Assembly (NCBI RefSeq): GCF_023716865.1
Contig: NZ_CP092417.1
Span: 2,892,001-2,956,000, forward strand
Direction of reading: 5' to 3'
Source of the DNA: Endozoicomonas sp. SCSIO W0465
Lineage (GTDB): Bacteria; Pseudomonadota; Gammaproteobacteria; Pseudomonadales; Endozoicomonadaceae
DNA: 64,000 nt
Of this stretch, positions 1-8,635 are shown piece by piece. Position 1 is the first letter of the stretch. Each line of letters begins with the position of its first letter. The notes beneath the pieces were generated by a model. It worked only from the letters and a program-made list of their open reading frames with translations, was not told the origin of the DNA and made no database searches. Both the position numbers and the translations under genes were made by a program.

Positions 1-720
1 ATTCTCCATGGATGCATGCCCACCACCGGTAATGATGGCTGTGTGCTGGCATCCGGCATCTTCAATACCCCGGAAACAGGACAAGCCATCGCTGACGGCC
101 CGGACACCCTTTTTCAGGGCATGTTCTGCCCACTCCTGAATGGTTTTTCGCCGGAAGTTATCAACGGCATTGAACTTCATGTAGATAGGGTGGTTATCAG
201 CATCTGTCTGAACTGCGGCCACGAAGGGGGCTTTGTTCTCTGAGCCTCTGCCCCGGCGGCCTCCGTGGCGCTCTCCGCCCCAATAGGCGTCATCAATCTG
301 AACAAAACCACTCAACTGCCAGCTGTTATCTCTTTCCATCATGACCTGCATGAGTTTGTGTTTCATGCGCAATGCGGCATTGTAGGAAATGCCAAGTTGT
401 CGATGAAGCGTCAGGCAAGAAATCCCCGCTTTATTCTGGGTGACGAGATAGATACCCAGAAACCAGGTAGCTAGAGGCAGCTTTGTTGAGTCAAAGATAG
501 TGTTACTGGTAAGCGAGGTTTGGCAACGGCAGCAATTGCACTGGAATTCAGCTTTCCGGTGAAGCTTGCAGAAACTGCGGGAGCCACACTTCGGGCATTG
601 GAAGCCATCTGGCCAGCGCCAAGAGGACAGCGCGTTCTCACACTGCTCTTCACTGCCGTAATTAGCCAGAAATTGCATAATGCCAAGGCCTTTTTGGAAC
701 TGAATGGTGTTTTTACACAT
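1..720 (-). CDS. IS1595-family (ISXO2-like) transposase, 3' end outside window
   Basis: The gene reads leftwards off the window edge, so the C-terminus is missing. I translated it from an ATG at 720, preceded 8 bases upstream by GGAGGT, which fixes the start. Near residues 40-60 there is a zinc ribbon (CPKCG then CNCC). The DDE region contains DDAYWGGERHGGRRGRG and SENKAPFVAAVQTD, a hallmark of ISXO2-type IS1595 transposases. No stop is seen in this frame in the 240 codons present. It lies back to back with an ISKra4 remnant on the other strand. The element's terminal repeats were not identified. Confidence 0.85.
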   Translation of the reverse strand, partial: MCKNTIQFQKGLGIMQFLANYGSEEQCENALSSWRWPDGFQCPKCGSRSFCKLHRKAEFQCNCCRCQTSLTSNTIFDSTKLPLATWFLGIYLVTQNKAGISCLTLHRQLGISYNAALRMKHKLMQVMMERDNSWQLSGFVQIDDAYWGGERHGGRRGRGSENKAPFVAAVQTDADNHPIYMKFNAVDNFRRKTIQEWAEHALKKGVRAVSDGLSCFRGIEDAGCQHTAIITGGGHASMEN

Positions 721-806
721 CAGTTTTACCTCCAAAACACATGACTATCGACGTTTATTATAGCAGCTGGCTCACGACGTAGGGTCGGTGGTAATCAGGA
801 AGCTTT

Positions 807-1374
807 ATGGGCAAAATGGACGAGGAGATTGCAAAACTAAAACGCCTTTACCCACAAGCGACTTATGTGGGGGTCGCTGATGGGGCTAAAGAAAACTGGT
901 GCTATCTGACGAAGCATACCTCTGCTCAGATACTCGATTTTTATCATGCCTCGGAATACTTGGCCGGGGCAGCAGAAGCATTATTTCCGGACAGTAAAGC
1001 CAGGAGAAAGGTCTGGTTAGAAGATAGGCTCCATAACTTGAAACACACATGCGGTGCGGCCAGGAAAATACTGAAGGAGATTGAATCAGCAGAACTCCCG
1101 AAAAAGACGACGGCACTGATAGAAAAGCGTTACAAGGCAGTGACCTACTTTACCGACAATCATCACTTTAATGAAGTATCAAGAGGCTCTGGAGCACAAC
1201 TGGCCGATCGGTTCCGGAGTCACAGAAGCAGCATGTAAGACATTGGTCAAACAACGGCTATGCGGTTCAGGAATGAGGTGGAAATTAGCCGGGGCAGAAG
1301 TACTACTGGAAACAAGGTCTCTTATCCATAGCAAGGGACGCTGGGAACAGCTGTTGTCTAACGTTATGTCAGGC
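807..1374 (+). pseudogene. ISKra4-family transposase remnant, truncated and frameshifted
   Basis: Two overlapping frames together resemble the C-terminal half of the ISKra4 transposase found complete at 49674-51107. The first (807 to about 1180) carries YVGVADGAKENWCYL and the DFYHASEYL block. The second (from 1171) carries HNWPIGSGVTEAACKTLVKQ and CGSGMRWK. A one-base indel near 1170-1190 separates them. The N-terminal half is absent and the 3' end is cut by the left end of an IS66 element at 1375. The sequence differs from the other ISKra4 copies here, so it is a separate family member. Non-functional. Confidence 0.8.
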
Positions 1375-2755
1375 GTAACTGTTCAGCACCCCCACATAAA
1401 TCTGACTCTTGATCACATCTCTCCAGCGCTGAACTGCCGGGCTATCTGCCAGGTTTTTACCCGATCCTGCAATTTCGCCCAGCCTTCCCATACCACTAAC
1501 CAGCCGGGCTGCCCTGTATGCTTTGAATCACCCCAACCACCAAGCCGAGCAATCGTTTGAAGCAGCCAAGTGACTGTTGGCGGCTTATCGGGCAACGCTT
1601 TTTTTTCATAGGTTAGCCAGAGAACCTGCCATTCATCATCACTGACCACCTCATTCGCGAGTGTTTTTTCACTCCAAAGCTTTCTGTCTTTGTGCTGCCT
1701 GTCATTCGGTAACATTAATGCTTCACGGATTTGCATTAGTCTGACAGCGACAAACATTAATATGACCGCAAGTCGTTCAATGTTATCCGGAGATTGCAGA
1801 CGAAGCCTTTCTACTCCTGCTCCCGATTTCCAAGCCTTATGGAACTCTTCTATTCGCCATCGGAGCTCGTAAAATCGAATGATAGAGCGACAGTCTTCGA
1901 ATGTTTCAATATCTTCAGTTGTCAATAGTACCCAGTGCAAACGGTCTTCGGAGTCATTGCCAATCTCTTCAGCCGACACAATATTCATAGTTACCGGTTC
2001 CGGCCTGCCGCCTGGCCTTTGCGGCGCCTGTATTGTCATCTTCTTTCTTTTGACCTGCAGCGTTGCCTTTCGCTTCTTTCTACCTCCTTTTTGAGGAACC
2101 ACTATCGTATATTTCCCCAACACTTCAGTCTGAGCTAAGGAATCAAATAATAAGAGTTCGCCATCCACCAGGATTCTGTTTTGTGTAGCTCTTACAACAA
2201 ACCGCTGTCGGTTATCCAGTTTGTAGTGCATATATTCGTATATATCCGCCTCCCGGTCGCAAACACTGATGATGTCAGGCATTTTACCCCCCATCCTTTG
2301 TTCTGTGTTTTCAGAGGCTCTTTGCCACTTAAAGCTTTCCTTTCCCTCGTAAGGTAGCTGACGACGTTGGTTCTTTTTCCCCCGCTGAACGTCCTCTCTA
2401 ACCCATCGTTCTTGATCAATAAGCCCAATGCTTCGCTCTGTATCCGCATCAACCAAGAAGACAGAGTGGACGTGGAATCCTCTGGTTTTAGAGCCTTCAG
2501 GACCTCCAAGATCACCAAGCTCGGATCTGACAGCATGTTTATAACCCAGGGTTGTTGTATCTTCGAGAGCCAGAAGTAGGCGAGACTGTCTCGCTATTTT
2601 GGCAGTTGCCTGAAAGCCTGCCTCAGCTATTGCTTCAGGCTTTACGGCCTCATTCTCAATCAGCCGGTAAGCTCCAGTTACCAGTGCGGTATAACCTTCG
2701 CATGAAGATGACAAAGAATTACCGGTATGAGCTGAAAGCTCGGCAGCAACTTTGA

Positions 2756-4686
2756 ATCGGGTAAGGGCCGGTCTTTCTCCAGCCCTCCCCACAGCACCCG
2801 GCATGCGGGTCCGCACCGGGCGGTTCAACGATGATGGTGAAACCTGATCCATAAGTCTTTCAATGAAACAAGCCCAATTTTCGCGAGGTAACTGTTATTC
2901 AGTGCCTGTTGTACCGCATAGGTTTTACTCAGACGGTAATACCCTTTGCTGCTGGCTGCGATCTTGGCGGCGTTAATTTTATCAACGCCTAACCTGACCA
3001 GATTCTTAAAACGGGTTTTCGGCTTGCGCCATTGCTTCAGAAAGCAGCAACGGATTCGCCGACGTATCCATTGATCCAGCAGGGGAATTGGTCGGTGATA
3101 TTCCGATAACCGGAAATACCCCATCCAACCCCGGATATATTGTGCCAATTTGCGTAACCGATGTTGCATTGAGACACCCCAGCGACGACTGGTCAACTTG
3201 AGTATCCGGTATTTGAATCGGTCCAGACACTTCTGGGCCCAGCGAACTTTCTTCCCTGTGAAGGTGAAACTCAGGAATTCGCTTTCTGTTGCTTTCACAA
3301 CTTTACTTTTCCGGGAGTTAATCTTCAGTTTCAATTTGCGTTCAATGAATTGGGTAATGCTGTGCATCACCCGATCCCCTGCACGCTGACTTTTGACGAG
3401 AATCACAAAATCATCACAGTATCTTGCAAAGCAATGACCCCGATATTCAAGCTCCTTGTCGAGTTCGTCGAGGACCACATTAGACAGCAAGGGTGATAAA
3501 GGCCCACCCTGTGGCATGCCAACCCTGGTCGGGTAGACATTGCCCTCAATCATGACACCGGAGCGCAGGTAGCTACCAATCAGTTTCAGAAGGCGTTTGT
3601 CGCGGACCTTACGGGAGACCCTCGACATCAAAACGTCGTGATTAACCGTATCAAAGAATTTACTCAGATCAACGTCAACAGCGTAATGAAGCCCCCGGTT
3701 GATCAACTGCTTAACCTGACGGACTCCGTCGTGTGCTGACCGTCCCGGTCGGTAGCCGAAGCTGTTTGGAGAGAAACCCGGATCAAAGACAGGGGTCAGC
3801 ACCTGCACAATGGCCTGCTGTATGACCCTATCCATCACGGTAGGGATTCCCAGCAAACGCTCACCGCCGTCCGGCTTTTCTATAACATGTCGGCGCACGG
3901 GTGATGGCTGGTAGGTTCCGTCCAATAAGGCTTGACGCACTGAAGGCCAATGCTGTTTGGCAAAGTCTGGATAAGCTTCAATAGTGACTCCATCAATACC
4001 CGGAGCACCCTTGTTGCTTTTGACCTGTTTCCATGCACTTGCCAGATTAGCCGGTTCAAGTACGCAATTTAGTAGATCATGGTTCAAAGCTGGTTAAAGA
4101 TTCTGTCGCCAAGTACGGTGAGTCGCCGGACGGCTGCATCGCCTTGAGGGAATCAGTCTCCTCTTTGTCGTCGATGTTCGGCCCTTCGCTAACGACTTCC
4201 CATCCGTTAATGGCTTCTGTCGTACAGCTACTATGGCCTCTGCTGACTTCTGTCCAATCACCACGCGGAGTTACCTCTGCTGGCGCTATTGGTTGCCATC
4301 GGGTTTGCTCGAACAGGATGATGAGACCTGTTCGCCGAGCCTGTTGTAACCAGTGGCTGAGAACTGGGAATTACCAATCGCATGTTGAACAGATCTCCCC
4401 GGATAAGGACATGAACTTTCAGTGCACAACCGCCGCATTTACCGTGTCTCACGAACCATAGGGCTTTGTGATCCTTGGCTCACTCGCCCAGAGACTCAGC
4501 CTTATATGCGATTTCTGTACGTCGGCTCGCACCTTTGCACTCAGACTGCCTCCGCACAGCCCCTCGCGGGACTGCACTTGCCTTAAGCTAGTGGTTGTCA
4601 TCAGCAGGCGTCTTTACCGCCAGTCAGATGTAGGTTCTCCCACAGGGGACTTTCACCCCATCAGTTCATGCCCATGCCGGGCGTAC
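2756..4686 (-). mobile_element. Complete group II intron inside the IS50-like transposase gene
   Basis: Both junctions are fixed by comparison with the uninterrupted copies: exon TTTGA ends at 2755 and exon CAAGTCG resumes at 4687 (plus-strand view), with no target duplication. Read on the minus strand the intron starts GTACGCCCGGCATGG, near the group II consensus GUGYG. It ends in a domain V-like hairpin (CCCGGTGCGG, loop, CCGCATGCCGGG; about 2785-2822). Domain VI follows, with a candidate bulged A six bases from the terminal CCCGAT. The encoded maturase lies at 2825-4087. Length 1931 bp. Confidence 0.9.
2825..4087 (-). CDS. ltrA: Group II intron reverse transcriptase/maturase
   Basis: This 420-residue protein should splice and retromobilise its host intron. 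The fingers-palm RT domain spans about residues 20-290: NKGAPGIDGV, IPTVMDRVIQQA, FGYRPGRSAHD, VDVDLSKFFDTVNHD, GMPQGGPLSPLLSN, and the catalytic RYCDD, where most group II RTs have YADD. The maturase X domain follows (YIRGWMGYF and a C-terminal block ending near SLKDLW). There is no HNH endonuclease domain, as in many bacterial intron classes. The start is TTG at 4087; there is no in-frame ATG upstream in the intron. The reading frame is intact, so the intron may be active. Confidence 0.93.
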   Translation of the reverse strand: MNHDLLNCVLEPANLASAWKQVKSNKGAPGIDGVTIEAYPDFAKQHWPSVRQALLDGTYQPSPVRRHVIEKPDGGERLLGIPTVMDRVIQQAIVQVLTPVFDPGFSPNSFGYRPGRSAHDGVRQVKQLINRGLHYAVDVDLSKFFDTVNHDVLMSRVSRKVRDKRLLKLIGSYLRSGVMIEGNVYPTRVGMPQGGPLSPLLSNVVLDELDKELEYRGHCFARYCDDFVILVKSQRAGDRVMHSITQFIERKLKLKINSRKSKVVKATESEFLSFTFTGKKVRWAQKCLDRFKYRILKLTSRRWGVSMQHRLRKLAQYIRGWMGYFRLSEYHRPIPLLDQWIRRRIRCCFLKQWRKPKTRFKNLVRLGVDKINAAKIAASSKGYYRLSKTYAVQQALNNSYLAKIGLVSLKDLWIRFHHHR

Positions 4687-4830
4687 CAAGTCGTTTTGTA
4701 CGTCGAGTATCGCCCAAATCAGCACATCCAAAAGTTAGTTCTGACCATGGTTTAGGAGAAAGTGGAAGCATGACCTGTTTTATCAGTGAGAAATGATAGA
4801 ACAAGGTAGCTATTTGTGATCAAGAGACAG

Positions 4831-4857
4831 CACATAAATCTTGTGATCAAGAGACAG
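4831..4857. repeat. 27-bp fossil of a second IS50-like end
   Basis: Just outside the right end of the IS50-like copy A the 9-bp target duplication CACATAAAT is followed by one C, then 17 bases identical to the IS right terminus, and then CACATAAAT again at 4858-4866. The arrangement is what a second IS copy at the same target would leave after an internal deletion that kept its first base and last 17 bases. Replication slippage is the alternative. Confidence 0.75.
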
Positions 4858-5560
4858 CACATAAATCTGGAATTTTCTGATTTTTATACCATCCTCTTAA
4901 GCACCATTTTTCCACAATATTCGCCAGCATGATTCCAGAACTACCCGCAACTATGTCGGCTGAGATTCTCTTGAAAGAGAATGCAGAGCTGCGGATGAGA
5001 GTTGCCTGTCTGGAAGAGCGATGTCGAGAATTGGAAGAAAAGGTTGGCAAGAACAGTCAAAACAGCAGCAAGCCGCCATCGTCTGATGGTTATCAAAAAC
5101 CTTGTAAAAACAGTAATTCTCCAGATCATTCTGACGACCTTTCCGCAGATAAAGGTACCGATCCATCGGATGAAAAACCCAATCCTAAAAGTCTGAGACA
5201 GTCTTCTGGTACTCGACTTTAGAGTCTGTATAAAACGATAATTCGGTCAGCTTTTTATAGTGAAGCAAGCCGAAATCAGTGAACTGTTTTTCCAAGTTCG
5301 TTATTACTTCCGTTTTTTGCCTAAAAGCCTTTAGTTATGCTGCTTCTGAATTATCCGGTATTAACTGGTCGATCAGATCGCGAAAATTGAACTCATATTT
5401 TTGCTTATATCTGTTCCAGCCCTTGCGAATAGAGAACCTCGGAATAATTCCTGAAAGAGCAATTTTCATCATGCCTGCAGTGGTTGTATCCGGGCTTCTC
5501 CAGGGTATCCGAGAAATATTCAGACATGCCTGATTTTTACAAACGGTTAATAACTGCAAT

Positions 5561-7168
5561 GTAACTGTTCAGCACCCCCACATAAATCTGGAATTTTCTG
5601 ATTTTTATACCATCCTCTTAAGCACCATTTTTCCACAATATTCGCCAGCATGATTCCAGAACTACCCGCAACTATGTCGGCTGAGATTCTCTTGAAAGAG
5701 AATGCAGAGCTGCGGATGAGAGTTGCCTGTCTGGAAGAGCGATGTCGAGAATTGGAAGAAAAGGTTGGCAAGAACAGTCAAAACAGCAGCAAGCTGCCAT
5801 CGTCTGATGGTTATCAAAAACCTTGTAAAAACAGTAATTCTCCAGATCATTCTGACGACCTTTCCGCAGATAAAGGTACCGATCCATCGGATGAAAAACC
5901 CAATCCTAAAAGTCTGAGACAGTCTTCTGGTAATAAAGCCGGTGGAAAGAAAGGGCATCAGGGCACTTGTCTTAAACAGGTCGATATCCCTGACTATATT
6001 GAGTACCTTCCGGTTAAAGAATGCAATAAATGTCAGGCGTCTCTTCTTGATAGTGAGCCGGTCAAATATATTGAACGACAGGTGTTTGAACCAGGGAGAC
6101 CGGGTGAATTTGAAGTAACGGCCCATAGAGCTGAAGTAAAAATCTGCACTTGTGGTTGTCGGAATCAGGCTGAATTCCCGGAAGGTGTTACCGCTGCCGC
6201 ACAATATGGCTCAGCCACACAGGCTATGGCCGTCTATCTTAACCAATACCATTTCCTGCCTTTTAAGCGCGTGTCAGAGTATTTTAATACTCTCTATAAA
6301 ATGAGTGTAAGTGCAGGCACTGTCGCCAATTTTGTGGCCAGAACCTATGAAAATCTGGCTTCTACTGAAGAGGTTATTCGTGACGCCTTGCGGGAATCGT
6401 CTGTTGCCGGAGCCGATGAAACGGGTATGCGGGCCGAGGGCTCTTTGCACTGGCTACACGTTATGCGGGATGAACAATGGACGCTCTACTACTTGTCTGA
6501 AAAGCGAGGTCGTGAGGCCATGGACACGATGGGCATACTGCTAACATTTGCAGGCGTTCTGGTTCATGATCATTGGAAATCCTATTTTGCATATGCGGCA
6601 ACTCACGTACTTTGCAATGCCCATCACCTGAGGGAGCTTTTGGGTGTTGTTGATAGGGACAGCAATCAACTGGCGTTGCGATTGATGAAGCTACTGAGGC
6701 TTTCCTGGCATTACTGCAAGGGCTTTAAGACCATAGGTATGCTACAGATGCCAAGTGTTGTCTGTGAACGAATCGAGAAGATTTATGACCGGTTGCTTCA
6801 GCGGGCTCTAATGAAAGAAGTCGTCTATATGGAGAAGCAACGAGAGGAGCTTAAGCGCAAGAAAGTCAAGAATACTAAAGCTTACAATCTCTTCAAACGA
6901 CTCACTGAGTTCAAGGCTGAGACACTGCGCTTCATGTCAGATTTTACCATTCCCTTCGATAACAATGGCAGTGAGCGGGATGTTCGAATGGCCAAGTTAA
7001 AGCAGAAAATCTCAGGCTGCTTCAGGAGTGCAGACGGTGGTTCTATGTTTGCACGGATTCGCAGCTATTTGTCGTCTGCCAGAAAACAGGGAATGGACAT
7101 ATATCAATCACTTCATAGAGCTGTTCGGAATTACTGTAATATGCCTTTGCTCAGTGCTGAATAGTTAC
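5561..7168 (+). mobile_element. IS66-type element B, complete
   Basis: The element is 1608 bp, from GTAACTGTTCAGCAC to GTGCTGAATAGTTAC. A perfect 8-bp duplication ACTGCAAT (5553-5560 and 7169-7176) matches the single copy of that octamer in the uninterrupted 1.53-kb IS near 48345. An 8-bp duplication is the known IS66 signature. Confidence 0.95.
5650..7164 (+). CDS. tnpC: IS66-family transposase (TnpC)
   Basis: A 504-residue IS66 transposase. Residues 10-50 form a leucine-heptad coiled coil (LLKENAELRMRVACLEER). A Ser/Lys-rich linker and a zinc-binding stretch follow, with ECNKCQASL and KICTCGC. The DDE core follows: GADETGMR, VLVHDHWKSYF, HHLRELLG and NNGSERDVRM. The start MIPEL at 5650 is followed by another possible ATG at 5674. 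This copy has one coding change (Ser/Pro run reads SSKLPSS rather than SSKPPSS). No accessory tnpA/tnpB lies nearby, as in IS66 members that encode only the transposase. Confidence 0.93.
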   Translation: MIPELPATMSAEILLKENAELRMRVACLEERCRELEEKVGKNSQNSSKLPSSDGYQKPCKNSNSPDHSDDLSADKGTDPSDEKPNPKSLRQSSGNKAGGKKGHQGTCLKQVDIPDYIEYLPVKECNKCQASLLDSEPVKYIERQVFEPGRPGEFEVTAHRAEVKICTCGCRNQAEFPEGVTAAAQYGSATQAMAVYLNQYHFLPFKRVSEYFNTLYKMSVSAGTVANFVARTYENLASTEEVIRDALRESSVAGADETGMRAEGSLHWLHVMRDEQWTLYYLSEKRGREAMDTMGILLTFAGVLVHDHWKSYFAYAATHVLCNAHHLRELLGVVDRDSNQLALRLMKLLRLSWHYCKGFKTIGMLQMPSVVCERIEKIYDRLLQRALMKEVVYMEKQREELKRKKVKNTKAYNLFKRLTEFKAETLRFMSDFTIPFDNNGSERDVRMAKLKQKISGCFRSADGGSMFARIRSYLSSARKQGMDIYQSLHRAVRNYCNMPLLSAE

Positions 7169-7523
7169 ACTGCAATAATGCATAGCCTGCCATTTTCAAA
7201 TGCATCCATCGAAGCAGTGTTCGCAATTTCTGCTGCCATAAATGGCAACAGCCAAAAGCATGTTTGAGTTGGTGAAACATTGGCTCTACCGGCCATCTCC
7301 GGGAATAGGCACGAAGCACCTCCAGTCCCTCAAGTTCCGGATTGGTCGAGATGAATATTCTGCTTTCGGTCAGACCTTTGTCATTTTCAAAGCGACTCCA
7401 GACGACGCGTACTTCACGACCTTTAAGGAATCTGGCGCGACAGATCAGGGTACGATAACGTATTTTGCGAAATTTGCCGTACATCCATACTGTTGCTTTT
7501 TCTTCCGGCAGTTTCTTAACCTG

Positions 7524-8635
7524 TAGGACTTACGCATTGACAACAGGCTCTAAAATTTGATAATGCCAAAAAACAGATGTCTTCAGGGATGAAAGTGAGA
7601 ACTACCACTCGACCGACCACTGCACGATGCACTCTTGCAAAATACATTGGCTTTTTGATTAGTGAGCCAAAATCATCAACATGCACAAGACTGGCCGAGG
7701 TTACCGACTTTTCTCACGATAGCGCAAACCGCTTTCTTAAGCGTGAAAACTATCAGCCCAAAGATATGTACGATGAAGCAGTCAAAAGTTTAAACCCTAT
7801 TGGCGGCACCCTGAGCGTTGATGACAGCGTGCTCGACAAACCTTATAGCTACTCCGTGGCACTGGTTGGCCACTTTTGGTCGGGTAAACATCACCGAGTG
7901 GTTAAGGGAGTTAACCTCATCACCCTTTATTACACCGACGTATCCGGGCGCCATATGCCGGTGAATTACAGGATATACGACAAATCGGAAGACAAGACAA
8001 AAAACGACTACTTCCGTGAAATGTTGATTGAAGTGCTGGTATGGGGGCTGAAGCCAGCGTTCGTTACCGGTGACTCCTGGTACAGCTGCACGACTAACCT
8101 GAAGACGATTAAAAACCATCAGACTGGGTTTATGTTTGCCGTTGAGAAAAACAGGACAGTATCACTGGAAAAAGGTAAATGGCAGCAGGTTCAACACCTC
8201 GACATCCCCGACAATGGTCTGGATGTATGGCTCAAAGACTTCGGTAAGATCCGGTTGTTCAGGACGATGCTAAAAGACCAGCGTCGCCACTACGTGGTTT
8301 ACTTGCCAGAGGAAGTCCCTTTTGAACGCAATGACTTCAAGCAGATCCATGACCAGCACTGGCAGATCGAACAGTTTCACAGGGCGATCAAGCAGGTTTG
8401 CCATATTGAGCACTTTCAGGTTCGCAGCGAACGACCCGTCAGAAACCATATATTTGCTGCAATTTTAGCTTTTGTTTATCTCCAGAAAATGCAGATAGAG
8501 CAGGAGTTTACGAATATTTATCAGCACCAACGGGGGCTGTTTAAAGAGACAATAGGCGCTTTCATTGAGAGTTTTGCAAAGGGGAAGGATCACCTCCTAC
8601 CAAAATTTATCGGTGTCATCAATGCGTAAGTCCTA
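7524..8635 (+). mobile_element. 1.11-kb IS with TAGGACTTACGCA ends, copy A
   Basis: Inverted termini TAGGACTTACGCATTGA and TCAATGCGTAAGTCCTA bound 1112 bp. A 5-bp duplication ACCTG (7519-7523, 8636-8640) lies in the 1.53-kb IS. The same termini and size, with a TTATT duplication, occur at 24570-28335, which supports these boundaries. Confidence 0.9.
7577..8629 (+). CDS. DDE transposase of the 1.11-kb IS (IS4/IS701-like superfamily)
   Basis: A complete 350-residue frame. The N-terminus holds a helix-turn-helix-like block (LAEVTDFSHDSANRFLKR). Candidate catalytic positions are Asp in LSVDDSVLDKPYS, Asp in VTGDSWYSC and Glu in HWQIEQFHRAIKQ. VVKGVNLITLYYTDV and RIYDKSEDKTKNDYF are typical of this transposase group. 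The start ATG at 7577 lies 53 bases from the left end. The stop is 6 bases inside the right terminus. This is the only intact copy in the window. Confidence 0.88.
   Translation: MSSGMKVRTTTRPTTARCTLAKYIGFLISEPKSSTCTRLAEVTDFSHDSANRFLKRENYQPKDMYDEAVKSLNPIGGTLSVDDSVLDKPYSYSVALVGHFWSGKHHRVVKGVNLITLYYTDVSGRHMPVNYRIYDKSEDKTKNDYFREMLIEVLVWGLKPAFVTGDSWYSCTTNLKTIKNHQTGFMFAVEKNRTVSLEKGKWQQVQHLDIPDNGLDVWLKDFGKIRLFRTMLKDQRRHYVVYLPEEVPFERNDFKQIHDQHWQIEQFHRAIKQVCHIEHFQVRSERPVRNHIFAAILAFVYLQKMQIEQEFTNIYQHQRGLFKETIGAFIESFAKGKDHLLPKFIGVINA

Larger units (their letters stand above)
1413..4771 (-). pseudogene. IS4-family (IS50 group) transposase, split by a group II intron
   Basis: Exon 1 is 4771-4687 and exon 2 is 2755-1413; joined they give an uninterrupted 475-residue frame. 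The N-terminus has a Tn5-type DNA-binding domain (LTFGCADLGDTRRTKR). Catalytic carboxylates are visible at LALEDTTTLGY and VCDREADIY, and the C-terminal YREK signature of IS4 transposases is present in YELRWRIEEFHKAWK. The start is the ATG at 4771 by comparison with copies B and C. It is not a classical pseudogene: intron splicing on the minus-strand transcript would restore the message. Unspliced DNA encodes only a fused frame that begins inside the intron. Confidence 0.85.
1402..4830 (-). mobile_element. IS50-like (IS4-family) element copy A with group II intron inside
   Basis: The ends read CTGACTCTTGATCACA (left) and, on the other strand, CTGTCTCTTGATCACAAAT (right), strikingly close to the outside and inside ends of Tn5/IS50. 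A 9-bp duplication CACATAAAT flanks it at 1393-1401 and 4831-4839. Without the 1931-bp intron it is 1498 bp. It inserted into the left end of IS66 element A. Two further copies lie at 11915-15316 and 45804-47300. Confidence 0.92.

Noticed and set aside
2192..2536. A 114-codon minus-strand frame repeated in all IS50-like copies
   Set aside because: It is a shadow of the transposase gene in another frame and recurs only because the IS is repeated.
1413..2852. A 479-codon frame starting MDQVSPSSLNRPVRTRMPG as an independent transposase variant
   Set aside because: The first 33 or so codons lie in the group II intron 3' end (domains V-VI); the real exon 1 is at 4687-4771.
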